Assembly (NCBI RefSeq): GCF_009455635.1
Contig: NZ_QPER01000001.1
Span: 4,092,001-4,156,000 of the forward strand
Reading direction: 5' to 3'
Length of the DNA: 64,000 bases
DNA from: Paraburkholderia agricolaris
GTDB lineage: Bacteria > Pseudomonadota > Gammaproteobacteria > Burkholderiales > Burkholderiaceae
The position numbers and the translations under genes are program-made. Position 1 is the stretch's first letter; each line of letters begins with the position of its first letter. The notes under the pieces were generated by a model. That model saw nothing but the letters and a program-made list of their open reading frames with translations, was not told the origin of the DNA and made no database searches. Of the stretch, positions 50,536-59,024 are shown one piece after another.

Positions 50536-51803
50536 TGTATAGACCGGAGACATGGTTGACAAACGTGCGGAGACATCATTGACACTTTATGGTCAGTGAT
50601 TGTCGCTCCTCAGGTCAAGGGTGAGGATGCGGTGATGGGCAAACCAGAATTCAAATACGCCGTCTTCGCCCGGCTTTGCGCGTGCCGCAACCGGCAGTCC
50701 ATAAAGTGCATTCGAGACCTTGAGGTGCCGTCCTTCAAAGCGTAGCCGGCCATCCGATTTAACCAGCAGCACCACGTCATCCGGGCCGTACTCCGGCTCC
50801 GGCAGGATCGATGGATACGCCCGGGGGCTCGGCCGGTAACGGCTGATGGGCGTGTCCATGCCGATCGCCTCATGCGGGCGCTCGCAGTTATATACGGTGC
50901 GCCAGCGGTCCAGTTCCTGTTGCACGTGCTGCTGGGTAGCGAAGCTTCGTCCGTTCAGTACTTCAGCCTTCAGCGTACGGTGAAACCGCTCGTCCTTGCC
51001 GTTGGTCTGCGGGTGGTAAGGCCGGCTGTAACTGATGCGGATACCCAGCCGGATCAGCCAGACGGCCAGCTCGGTGAGCTGACCCGGACTGCCAGGCGAA
51101 CCCCACGGCGAGCCGTTATCGGTATTGATGCGTAACGGCAGGCCATAGTGTCCAAACGCCTCCCGTAATCCTGTCTGCACGGTAGCGGTGTCGGTGGGTC
51201 CACAGGCGCGCAGCAGGATGCTGAAGCGCGAGTGGTCGTCGAGTACCGTCAGGGGGCTGCAGCGCTCCTTCCCGAGGGTCTCAAAGTGCCCCTTGAAGTC
51301 CATCTGCCAGAGTACGTTAGGCTGCTCGTGCTCAAAGCGCTTCCAGGGTTGGCTCATCGCTGAATCGGCCGGCAGGATCAGGTTGTGCCGGTGCAGGATG
51401 TCGGTCACGGTGCTGGGCTGCGGCACCGCCTCAAGGCCCAGATCACGCAGGCGCCGGCTGATCTTGCGGCCGCCCCAGCGCGGATGGGCCTGGCGCAGCC
51501 GTACCACTTCCTGCTCCATCGCAGTGGGGGTCTTCGACGGACTGCTGAGCGGGCGTCGGGATTGATCTGCCAGCGCATGCTCGCCGCGATGGAGCCATTT
51601 GTAGCCGGTCTGCCGGCTGATGTTAAAGCGCTGGCACAGCTCGGTCATCGTCAGCGTGTCCTGACTGGCCAGATGAACAAATTCCTGTCGGAGGCTCATA
51701 GTGTCTCTTGCGTTCCAGGGCATGGTCGGGACCGGGTGTTTTAGTACCCGGAAGTGTCAACCATGTCCCCGCACACCTGTCAGCTATGTCTCCGGTCTAT
51801 ACA
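50536..51803 (-). mobile_element. IS481-family insertion sequence, copy 2
   Basis: Complete 1268-bp element, same length and ends (TGTATAGACCGGAGACAT) as copy 1 but in the opposite orientation. It too sits at the apex of a TTTGCCGC/GCGGCAAA palindrome. Unlike copy 1, the flanks show only a 2-bp match (CG/CG), not a clear 6-bp duplication. The element contains a few base changes relative to copy 1 (for example around 51080-51090). Confidence 0.92.
50593..51723 (-). CDS. IS481-family transposase (copy 2)
   Basis: Intact transposase of 376 residues, identical to copy 1 except Val for Met in YGPDDVVLL. All domain marks (HTH, WQMDFKGHF, INTDNGSPWG, TNGKDERFHRTL) are present, so both copies could be active. 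Near identity implies a recent copy event or gene conversion. Confidence 0.94.
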   Translation of the reverse strand: MPWNARDTMSLRQEFVHLASQDTLTMTELCQRFNISRQTGYKWLHRGEHALADQSRRPLSSPSKTPTAMEQEVVRLRQAHPRWGGRKISRRLRDLGLEAVPQPSTVTDILHRHNLILPADSAMSQPWKRFEHEQPNVLWQMDFKGHFETLGKERCSPLTVLDDHSRFSILLRACGPTDTATVQTGLREAFGHYGLPLRINTDNGSPWGSPGSPGQLTELAVWLIRLGIRISYSRPYHPQTNGKDERFHRTLKAEVLNGRSFATQQHVQQELDRWRTVYNCERPHEAIGMDTPISRYRPSPRAYPSILPEPEYGPDDVVLLVKSDGRLRFEGRHLKVSNALYGLPVAARAKPGEDGVFEFWFAHHRILTLDLRSDNH

Positions 51804-51836
51804 CGGCGGCAAAGAAAGATAAGCAAAGAAAGCGGC

Positions 51837-53072
51837 GGCGGATTCAACCGGTCATTGCAACACCTCTGTTCCAATACGGAAATGGAGTGTGGAGCACGAT
51901 GGAACGACAAAGAAAACATTGGTTGAGCGCGGAGCAGAAGAACGAGATATGGAGGATGTGGCGCGAGGGTGAGTCGTTGAGCACAATCGCGCGCATGCTC
52001 GAGCGTCAGCCGAGTGGGGTTTATCGGGTTGTTCACAAGACCGGTGGAATCTCTCCGGTCGCTCGTACACGATCTGCCCGGTCACTGACACTTGCCGAAC
52101 GCGAGGAGATATCGCGGGCCTTGGGGGCAGACAGATCGTTGGGCCAGATTGCCCTGCAACTGGGGCGCTCGAAATCGACCATCAGCCGGGAGATCGGGCG
52201 CAATGGCGGTATTCAGCGATATCGGGCGCACGAGGCCGATGCGAATGCCTGGGAGCGTGCACGGCGGCCCAAGGCGTGTGCGTTGTCGGGCAACGCGCGT
52301 CTGCGCCGGCTGGTGGCAGCCAAGCTCAAATTACAATGGGCTCCTGTACAGATAGCGGGATGGCTCAGGCGCGAGTTCCGGGTCAACAAGGACATGCAGA
52401 TATCTCACGAGACGATCTACCGCAGCCTGTTCATCCAGGCGCGCGGGGTGCTTAAAAAGGAACTCGTCACCCATCTTCGTACGAACCGTACGATGCGTCA
52501 GGCGAAGAGCGCCTCGGCAAGCGGCCAGAACAGGGGCAAGATAATCGGGGCAGTGTCGATCAGCGAAAGACCCGCTGAAGTGGAGGACCGCGCGCTGCCC
52601 GGTCACTGGGAGGGCGATCTGCTGGCGGGTTCGAACAACACCTACATTGCCACACTGGTGGAGCGGCACTCGCGTTATGTGATGCTGGTCAAGGTGGCAG
52701 GCAAGGACACGGCAAGTGTGGTGTCCGCGTTGATAAAACAGGTGAACAAGCTGCCAAAAGAACTGCGTGGATCGCTGACATGGGACCGCGGCACGGAAAT
52801 GGCGAGCCACCGGAACTTCACGATTGCCACGGACGTGCAGGTGTATTTCTGCGATCCGCGAAGTCCATGGCAACGGGGCAGTAATGAAAACACGAATGGC
52901 CTGCTGCGTCAGTACTTCCCCAAAGGCGAGCCGGTGGGCGGCTATTCGCAGTCAGAATTGAACAAGGTCGCCGCGCGCCTGAACGGTCGGCCCCGGCAAA
53001 CCTTGCAATTTATGAACCCGGCTGAAAAACTGGCAGAAACGTTGGGTGTTGCGTTGACCGGTTGAATCCGCC
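51837..53072 (+). mobile_element. IS30-family insertion sequence, element A
   Basis: Element of 1236 bp. Ends GGCGGATTCAACCGGTCA (51837-51854) and its inverted copy ending at 53072 are identical over that length, and the match resumes with GCAACACC. A 2-bp direct repeat GC flanks it (51835-51836 and 53073-53074). Removing it restores the sequence GAAAGCGGC-TCACC of the underlying repeat. It lies only 33 bp from IS481 copy 2. Confidence 0.88.
51899..53065 (+). CDS. IS30-family transposase A
   Basis: DDE transposase of 388 residues. Two N-terminal HTH segments are visible (EIWRMWREGESLSTIARMLE and GQIALQLGRSKSTISREIGR), then the catalytic core with GHWEGDLLAGSNNTY (Asp), LTWDRGTEMASH (Asp) and SPWQRGSNENTNGLLRQYFP (Glu). 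The ATG at 51899 is the first sensible start inside the element. The open frame upstream runs back through the terminal repeat. The stop codon lies inside the right terminal repeat, normal for compact elements. Confidence 0.93.
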   Translation: MERQRKHWLSAEQKNEIWRMWREGESLSTIARMLERQPSGVYRVVHKTGGISPVARTRSARSLTLAEREEISRALGADRSLGQIALQLGRSKSTISREIGRNGGIQRYRAHEADANAWERARRPKACALSGNARLRRLVAAKLKLQWAPVQIAGWLRREFRVNKDMQISHETIYRSLFIQARGVLKKELVTHLRTNRTMRQAKSASASGQNRGKIIGAVSISERPAEVEDRALPGHWEGDLLAGSNNTYIATLVERHSRYVMLVKVAGKDTASVVSALIKQVNKLPKELRGSLTWDRGTEMASHRNFTIATDVQVYFCDPRSPWQRGSNENTNGLLRQYFPKGEPVGGYSQSELNKVAARLNGRPRQTLQFMNPAEKLAETLGVALTG

Positions 53073-53411
53073 GCTCACCCCGCCAGCTCATAAGCGGGTC
53101 CCCCGCACAGCCGCGGTAGTGGTGCATCTGGAATCTGTCGCCTCGCACACTTCGCGCTGTTGACAAAGGATTCATCAGCACCCACTCCGCACTGCGTGCG
53201 TCGCGGACGGGTCTGCCAGGGAAACCTGGCCGGCGCTTTGCACAACTGATGGTCTTGGGAAACGGGTTTCGGCGGCGTAGCGCCGCCGGAGGTATGACTG
53301 CCTTGTCACTGAGACGGAGTGTGCGATGGGACAGATTCCAGATGCACCACTACCGTGGCTGCGCGGGGGACCCGCTTAAGAATTAGCGGTTTGAGCCGCT
53401 TTCTTTTGCCT
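53073..53411. repeat. Inner part of the composite repeat, with 61-bp inverted arms
   Basis: No gene is visible in these 339 bp. Left arm 53091-53151 and right arm 53318-53378 are inverted repeats with 4 mismatches in 61, running from TAAGCGGGTCCCCCGC to TCGCACACT. The 166-bp centre contains a further perfect 7-bp hairpin, GGCGGCG-TAG-CGCCGCC, at 53271-53287. The whole could fold into a very long cruciform or structured RNA. Compensated mismatches were not tested. Confidence 0.8.
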
Positions 53412-54536
53412 GGCGGTTTCAAAATACAAGTGCAACAGCCTCAGTTAGGATGCGTTGCATGGGAAAAATATACGAACATCTGAGCGTCGAAGAGCGCGGC
53501 GTGATCTTTGCGATGAAGATGGAGAATCGCAAATCAAGCGAGATTGCGCTCGCTTTGCAGCGCTCGCGCAGCACGATCAGTCGGGAGTTGAGGCGCAATA
53601 ACTGGAAGCCGAAGCACGAACGCGGCGCACTGGGCAGGCCGCCGGTTGCGGGTGGATACAATGCAACATCGGCCGGGCGCAGGGCTGCACAGCTTCGTCA
53701 TAAGCCGCGTCGCGAACGCAAGCTACAGCCTGAAGGAGCCCTGTGGGCTGAAGTGCGTCAGCATCTGGACGAGTGTCACTCGCCCGAACAGATTTCTGCC
53801 GAACTCAAACGTACCCATCCAGACGAACCTGCCTTGAATGCCTCACACGAAACCATCTACAACGCCATCTACGCCATGCCGCGTGGCGAACTCAAGCGCG
53901 AGTTGGTGGGTCTGTTAAGACAGGGGCGTAGCACGCGCAAGCCGCGCACGCGAGGCGAAGACCGACGGGGCAAACTGGTCGATATGGCTAGCATCCATAT
54001 CCGGCCTCCGGAGGCCAATGAGCGGCGGATTGCCGGACATTGGGAGGGGGATCTGATCAAGGGTGCGGGCAACCGTTCGGCAGTGGGCACACTGATCGAT
54101 CGCAGCACGCTGTTCGTGATGCTGGTGAAGATGGAGGACAGCACCGCCGAAGCCGCGCTCAAGGCGTACAGTGCGGCGTTTGCGCCGCTCGATCCGGATT
54201 TGCTGAAGACCCTGACTTACGATCAGGGCAAGGAAATGGCGCTACACAAGAAGCTGGCCGAAACAACCGGTATCAAGGTGTATTTCTGTGATCCGCATAG
54301 TCCCTGGCAACGCGGTATCTGCGAGAACACCAATGGGTTGCTGCGCCAGTTCCTGCCGAAGGGCGTGGACCTGTCAAAGTTCACGCAGCGCGAACTCGAT
54401 GCCATCGCGCTGAACCTGAATCGGCGACCTCGCAAAACACTCGGCTGGCGCCGGCCCGGCGAGGTCTTCATTGATAACTGCGCCAGACAGGGAATTGTTA
54501 TCGACCCGGCTGTTGCACTTGGTATTTGAAACCGCC
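53412..54536 (+). mobile_element. IS30-family insertion sequence, element B
   Basis: Element of 1125 bp with ends GGCGGTTTCAAA and imperfect inverted repeats of about 27 bp that end in AAGTGCAACAG. A 3-bp target duplication CCT flanks it (53409-53411 and 54537-54539). Its terminal GGCGG(A/T)TTCAA matches that of element A although the transposases are clearly different. Removal restores TTTTGCCT-ACTTTTCTTTGC of the underlying repeat. Confidence 0.9.
53450..54529 (+). CDS. IS30-family transposase B
   Basis: DDE transposase of 359 residues (an ATG at 53459, MGKIYEHLSVEERG, is an alternative start). The HTH region EIALALQRSRSTISRELRRN is followed by a core with GHWEGDLIKGAGNRSAVG (Asp), LTYDQGKEMALH (Asp) and SPWQRGICENTNGLLRQFLP (Glu). 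The frame is intact. The overall length and motif spacing match classic IS30/IS1086-like transposases. Confidence 0.93.
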   Translation: MRCMGKIYEHLSVEERGVIFAMKMENRKSSEIALALQRSRSTISRELRRNNWKPKHERGALGRPPVAGGYNATSAGRRAAQLRHKPRRERKLQPEGALWAEVRQHLDECHSPEQISAELKRTHPDEPALNASHETIYNAIYAMPRGELKRELVGLLRQGRSTRKPRTRGEDRRGKLVDMASIHIRPPEANERRIAGHWEGDLIKGAGNRSAVGTLIDRSTLFVMLVKMEDSTAEAALKAYSAAFAPLDPDLLKTLTYDQGKEMALHKKLAETTGIKVYFCDPHSPWQRGICENTNGLLRQFLPKGVDLSKFTQRELDAIALNLNRRPRKTLGWRRPGEVFIDNCARQGIVIDPAVALGI

Positions 54537-54571
54537 CCTACTTTTCTTTGCGGCAGGCAAAGAAAAGTAGG
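54537..54571. repeat. 15-bp perfect hairpin at the edge of the composite repeat
   Basis: CCTACTTTTCTTTGC (54537-54551), loop GGCAG, then GCAAAGAAAAGTAGG (54557-54571). IS30 element B inserted exactly at its foot. This hairpin is the counterpart of the TTTCTTTGC/GCAAAGAAA apex into which IS481 inserted at the other two sites. Confidence 0.85.
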
Positions 54572-54626
54572 TGCCGCCCCGCACAGGGGCAACGCTAATA
54601 AACCACTAACAAAGCAAGGAAAGGCC
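54557..54626 (-). repeat. Diverged outer arm of the composite repeat
   Basis: Reverse-complement relative of the 69-bp arm at 50462-50530 with a few substitutions and one extra base (for example AAAGTAGG for AAGTAAG). It ends in GGAAAGGCC. The plus strand beyond it is A+C-rich (45 of 60 bases in 54661-54720). Confidence 0.85.
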
Positions 54627-54699
54627 AAAGGGCCAAAAAGACCAAAAGCCCAAAGGGCCAGATCAACAAGGAAACCGCCGACCAGGCAAAAAAAGCAAA

Positions 54700-56808
54700 A
54701 TGCTCACCTCAATCAAAAGATTCATAAAAAAATGGCGTGCCTCCCGCGACGGCGGCCACCAACTGGACGCTCTGCTAGCGATCGCAGATAAAACCGCCCC
54801 CTATCCAGACCGCAGCGAATGGCTGATCGAACTCGCCCACTGGATCCACCGCGGCCGCACAGTCCAACCCGACCACCTCGACGCCGTCGAAACCACCACC
54901 CCAACGCACACAAGAATCCGCTATCTCCTCCACGTGCTGGACCGCAACCCGGCCTGGAAAGCCAACGTCGCCGGCATTCTGCGCGCGCTCCTGCGCGAAA
55001 GCGACGGCCTCTCGCTGCTCTGCGATGCCGGCATGCCCGTCCACTCCGGCTTCTTCGGCGCACTCTTCGAACGCCTCGAAGCCTCGCTCATCCCGCCCGC
55101 GCCAAACCGCCGCGACCTGCGAGCAATCGTCACACTGATGTTCGGCCAGCAACGCGACGCCGAATGGATCGCCAATCTGCCCACCGATCTGCTCACCCGC
55201 ATCCGCGCCCTCCTCGACTACGACCAGGACGACAGCGAACAACGCGACGTCACCCCTTTCTCGCTCGACCTGCTGGCCGCGCTGCACAACCTCACCTGCC
55301 AGATCAGTTCAACCGGTCTGTCGCAAACCGTCCGCAGCCGGCTCGGCGAAGTCGACATCCGCGATGCCGGCGATGTACGCGTCGCCATGGAAAAGCAGCC
55401 GTTCTACCGGCTCACGCGCGCCATGCTGGCCGTCGAAGCAGCCCATCAGGCTGTCACCGCAGGCGGCCCGCAAGACAAGCTGCTGCATGAGGTCAACTAT
55501 CTGCGCCTGCTGCTCGACGAATGCCGCAGCGCCACCGACAACGTCTTCGCCCATCTTTACCGCAATGGCGTCAGTGTCGACATCGTGTTCCAGGTCGAAC
55601 GCATGCGCATGCGCATCGTGCGCGCGGAACATCTGCTGAACGCCTGGATGACGCAGGACGATCCGCACGCCGGCGCACGTCTCGCCGCCGAACTGGTGAA
55701 CGCGAATCACGCGAGCCAGAGCGTCACCCATCTCGTGCGCAGCAATTTCTCGCTACTGGCGCGCAAGGTTGTCGAGTACAGCGCCGATACCGGCGAACAC
55801 TACATCGCGCGCGATCGTGCCGAATACCTGAAGATGCTGCGCATGGCGGCCGGCGGCGGACTCGTGACCGTCGTCACGGTCTGCGTGAAATTCGCCATCA
55901 CCGGCGCGCATCTGCAATCGATGTTCGAAGGGCTGCTCGCCGGCATCAACTACTCGGCCAGCTTCCTGCTGATGCACTTCCTGCACTTCTCGCTCGCCAC
56001 CAAGCAACCGGCGATGACCGCGCCCACCCTCGCCCGTGAACTGGACGGCGTCGGCACGCCAGCAGGCGTGGACAGCTTCGTGAGTTCGGTGACCGCGCTG
56101 ATGCGCACCCAGGCAGCCGCGGTGCTCGGCAACGTGCTGCTGGTGTTTCCGGTGTGCTTCGGCGTGCAATTGCTGTGGCATGCGCTCTTCAATGCCAACA
56201 TCATTTCGCCGGAGAAGGCGCACGCCACGCTGCACTCGTTCTCGCTGCTCGGGCCGACGCCGTTCTATGCCGCGTTGACGGGCGTGCTGCTGTGGTCGTC
56301 GAGTTTGCTGTCGGGCTGGGCGGACAACTGGTTCGTCCTGCATCGCGTGGCCGACGCGCTTGCCTATAACCGGCGCCTGCGCATGACGCTCGGCGTGGCC
56401 GGCGCCACCCGGCTCGCCGAGTTTTGCCGCTCGAATGTAGCGGGCGTGGTGGGCAATATCACGCTCGGCCTCATGCTCGGACTCGTGCCAGCGATCCTGA
56501 CCGCGTTTGCCTTCACTTTCGAGGTGCGTCACGTAACGCTCAGCGCCGGCTCGATCGGCGTGGCGCTCGGCGTGCTGGGTAAGGACGCGTTGAAACTACC
56601 GGAGTTGTGGTGGGCGGTCGCGGGCGTCGGCAGCATGGCGATCCTCAACGTAGCCGTGAGTTTCGCCCTCGCCTTCTACATGGCGGTGAAATCGCGCGAT
56701 TTGCGGCGCAATGCGGTGCGCTCGCTGCGTGGCGCGATCTGGCAGCGGGTGTTCAGGCATCCGCTCGAGCTGGTATGGCCGGCCAAAGCGGCGCCGCAAG
56801 ACAAATAG
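54700..56808 (+). CDS. Gcr-type membrane protein ('site-specific recombinase' family)
   Basis: Protein of 702 residues of the family named after gonococcal Gcr. The soluble N-terminal half (about 1-380) is alpha-helical. The C-terminal half has several membrane segments, such as AAGGGLVTVVTVCVKFAI, AAVLGNVLLVFPVCFGVQLL, GVVGNITLGLMLGLVPAIL and VGSMAILNVAVSFALAF. No tyrosine- or serine-recombinase catalytic motif is visible, so the family name should not be taken as function. The ATG at 54700 has no clear SD and lies in an A+C-rich stretch that continues into the first 70 codons. Neighbouring insertion sequences are probably coincidental. Confidence 0.82.
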   Translation: MLTSIKRFIKKWRASRDGGHQLDALLAIADKTAPYPDRSEWLIELAHWIHRGRTVQPDHLDAVETTTPTHTRIRYLLHVLDRNPAWKANVAGILRALLRESDGLSLLCDAGMPVHSGFFGALFERLEASLIPPAPNRRDLRAIVTLMFGQQRDAEWIANLPTDLLTRIRALLDYDQDDSEQRDVTPFSLDLLAALHNLTCQISSTGLSQTVRSRLGEVDIRDAGDVRVAMEKQPFYRLTRAMLAVEAAHQAVTAGGPQDKLLHEVNYLRLLLDECRSATDNVFAHLYRNGVSVDIVFQVERMRMRIVRAEHLLNAWMTQDDPHAGARLAAELVNANHASQSVTHLVRSNFSLLARKVVEYSADTGEHYIARDRAEYLKMLRMAAGGGLVTVVTVCVKFAITGAHLQSMFEGLLAGINYSASFLLMHFLHFSLATKQPAMTAPTLARELDGVGTPAGVDSFVSSVTALMRTQAAAVLGNVLLVFPVCFGVQLLWHALFNANIISPEKAHATLHSFSLLGPTPFYAALTGVLLWSSSLLSGWADNWFVLHRVADALAYNRRLRMTLGVAGATRLAEFCRSNVAGVVGNITLGLMLGLVPAILTAFAFTFEVRHVTLSAGSIGVALGVLGKDALKLPELWWAVAGVGSMAILNVAVSFALAFYMAVKSRDLRRNAVRSLRGAIWQRVFRHPLELVWPAKAAPQDK

Positions 56809-57024
56809 AGCCATCCGCGGGGGTCGCCCGGCAATCGGCTGCCATGCCTTCCATGTGCGGCGCCGGGCGTCCCTGAAACCACGCGCTGCTCACACGCTGC
56901 TCACACGTTACTCACGAGCGCAGGCCGCCCGCGTACGCCGCCGCGCCTCCGGGAACGCCGCCGCCTGAGCCGTCACCCCAACCGCGTACAATAGCGCCTT
57001 ATCTAACGCCTTCCGGCAACCTCA

Positions 57025-58320
57025 ATGTCCTTCGATTTCTTCCTTCCCTGTCCGCGCGGCCTTGAAGCCTCGCTCGCCACCGAGCTCGCCGAAATTGCCG
57101 CGAAGCACCTGAACGGCGCGCCGTTCACAGCCGGCGCGCAAGTGCCCGGCGGTGTGCATTTCCGCGGAGGCTGGGCCGCCGGCATGGCCGCCAACCTGTA
57201 CTCTCGCCTCGCGAGCCGCGTGCTGCTGAAAATCGCGCATCGGCCGTATCGCAGCGAACAGGACATTTACGCGCTCGCGCTCGAACAGCGCTGGGAGCAG
57301 TGGTTCTCGGCGAATGAAACGCTGCGCGTGGACGTCACCGCGATCAAATCGCCGCTGCGCAGCCTCGAATTCACGACGCTGCGGGTCAAGGACGCGATCT
57401 GCGACCGTCTGCGTGAAGTGAGCGGCGCCCGTCCGAGCATCGATACCGCCATGCCCGACGTGCGCGTGTTCGCGTTCCTCACCGCCACCGATTGCACGCT
57501 GTACCTCGACACCTCCGGCGATCCGCTCTTCAAGCGCGGCTGGCGTCTCGACAAGGGTGCAGCGCCACTGCGCGAGAATCTCGCGGCGGGCATCCTGCGC
57601 CTGACCGGCTGGACTGCCGGCACGCCGTTGTACGACCCGATGTGCGGCAGCGGCACCTTCCTCGCGGAAGCCGCGCAAGTGGCGCTGAATATCGCGCCAG
57701 GCGCGGAGCGCCGCTTCGGCTTCGAGAAGCTCAAGCAATTCGAGGCCAAGACCTGGCAACCGCTGAAGGCCGCCGCGCTCGACGCCAAACACGTCGCCCG
57801 CAGCTCGCGCGCCGATCTGCAGATCTTCGGCAGCGACATTTCCGGCGACATGCTCGACAAAGCACGTGCGAACTTCCAGCGCGCCGGCCTGCCGACTATT
57901 CCGCTCAAGCAGGTCGACGCACGCGGCATGACGGCGCCGTCGACTGAACCGGGCATTCTCGTGGCGAATCCGCCGTATGGCGAACGGATCGAAGTGCGCG
58001 GCCGCAACGCCCGTGGTGAAATCCGCGAAGGCCGCGCCACGCGCGAAGGCCGCGACGACGATAGCTTCCGCCGCGCTCAGGAAGAAACGCCGGACAGCGA
58101 ATTCTTCCAGTCGCTCGGCGATGCGCTGAAGCAGCGCTTTACCGGCTGGCATGCGTTCATTCTCACGTCGGATCGCAAGCTGCCGGGCCAGATGCGTCTG
58201 CGCGAGTCGACCAAGACGCCGCTCTTCAACGGTGCGCTCGAATGCCGGCTGTTCCGCTTCGATCTGATCGCGGGCAGCGTCCGCCAACGGCCGCAGAACA
58301 ACGACACGCCGGCGGCCTAA
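57025..58320 (+). CDS. rlmL: THUMP-domain RNA methyltransferase, RlmL N-terminal-like
   Basis: SAM-dependent guanine-N2 methyltransferase of 431 residues. An N-terminal THUMP RNA-binding domain (about 45-155) precedes a Rossmann-fold methyltransferase. Motifs are YDPMCGSGTFLAEAAQ near residue 204, IFGSDISGDMLDKARANF near 269, and the catalytic LVANPPYGERIEVRG near 312. It matches the first half of E. coli RlmL (G2445 of 23S rRNA) and lacks the RlmK half. The end of the catalytic region has an Arg/Glu-rich insert (GRNARGEIREGRATREGRDD). A terminator follows. Confidence 0.88.
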   Translation: MSFDFFLPCPRGLEASLATELAEIAAKHLNGAPFTAGAQVPGGVHFRGGWAAGMAANLYSRLASRVLLKIAHRPYRSEQDIYALALEQRWEQWFSANETLRVDVTAIKSPLRSLEFTTLRVKDAICDRLREVSGARPSIDTAMPDVRVFAFLTATDCTLYLDTSGDPLFKRGWRLDKGAAPLRENLAAGILRLTGWTAGTPLYDPMCGSGTFLAEAAQVALNIAPGAERRFGFEKLKQFEAKTWQPLKAAALDAKHVARSSRADLQIFGSDISGDMLDKARANFQRAGLPTIPLKQVDARGMTAPSTEPGILVANPPYGERIEVRGRNARGEIREGRATREGRDDDSFRRAQEETPDSEFFQSLGDALKQRFTGWHAFILTSDRKLPGQMRLRESTKTPLFNGALECRLFRFDLIAGSVRQRPQNNDTPAA

Positions 58321-58340
58321 GCCGGAGCAGAACGACATCG

Positions 58341-58371
58341 AAAAACCGCGGACCTGGTCCGCGGTTTTTTT
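58341..58371 (+). terminator. Rho-independent terminator after rlmL
   Basis: A 12-bp stem (58341-58352 with 58358-58369) and 5-nt loop followed by a T-run of eight lie 20 nt beyond the stop codon. Confidence 0.9.
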
Positions 58372-58519
58372 TCGCCGGCACCTCAGTATTGCGACACCCG
58401 CGACACCCCCGACACCCGCCAAGCCCTACTGACACTACGCTGTCAGTAGCCCTCACGCACACTCCTTCTCACGCCATCCGGCGCTTTGCACGGCTTACCG
58501 CCATCCACAGGAGAGTGTC

Positions 58520-58903
58520 ATGTCCGCTTCATCCAAAGTTGTTGCATGGTTCGAGATTCCGTCCGTCGATTTCGCTCGCGCCGTGCGCTTTTACGAAGCC
58601 GCGCTCGACGTCAAGCTGCGCCATGAGGAAGTCGGCGGCCAGCCGATCGCCATCTTCGGCTACGAGGAACCGGCCACCGGCGGCGCAATCGTCCATAGCC
58701 CGTCGACGACGCCGACCGGCGACGGCGTGCTCGTCTATCTGAACGCCCAGCCGACGGTCGACGCCACCCTCGCCCGTATCGAAAAGGCCGGCGGCAAAAC
58801 CGACGGTCCGGTGATCAAGCTGCCGCAGGACATCGGCTACATCGCGTTCTTCACCGATACGGAAGGCAACCGCCTCGGCCTGCATTCGCTGACCAACGGT
58901 TGA
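58520..58903 (+). CDS. VOC-family (glyoxalase/bleomycin-resistance-like) protein
   Basis: Small protein of 127 residues with the two beta-alpha-beta-beta-beta modules of the vicinal-oxygen-chelate fold. ASSKVVAWFEIPSVDFARAV and FYEAALDVKLR form the first module, and DIGYIAFFTDTEGNRLGLHS closes the second. Metal-ligand His residues at both ends are not obvious, so an enzymatic role is uncertain. The ATG has AGGAG upstream. It is followed by a YafY-type regulator 121 bp downstream on the same strand, a frequent pairing. Confidence 0.86.
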   Translation: MSASSKVVAWFEIPSVDFARAVRFYEAALDVKLRHEEVGGQPIAIFGYEEPATGGAIVHSPSTTPTGDGVLVYLNAQPTVDATLARIEKAGGKTDGPVIKLPQDIGYIAFFTDTEGNRLGLHSLTNG

Positions 58904-59024
58904 GCACGTGATTCGGCGCACCAGCGCGGCGGCCGGCAGGCGCCGCACGGAACGCTGACCGGAGCGCGGCATGCGGCGCTATCATCGTGGGTCTGTCCCC
59001 GTCCTTTTCTACAAGACGCCCACG

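Noticed and set aside
50536..51803. A 6-bp target duplication for IS481 copy 2 like that of copy 1
   Set aside because: The flanks read CCGCCG on the left and CGGCGG on the right; only 2 bp match directly, and swapping flanks with copy 1 does not restore a duplication.
50462..54626. CRISPR array or integron interpretation of the repeat cluster
   Set aside because: There are no regularly spaced short repeats, no cas genes, no integrase and no gene cassettes; the repeats are inverted arms of one element.
54700..56808. Idea that this gene is a recombinase acting on the nearby repeats
   Set aside because: The sequence is a membrane protein without tyrosine or serine recombinase motifs; the family name is historical.
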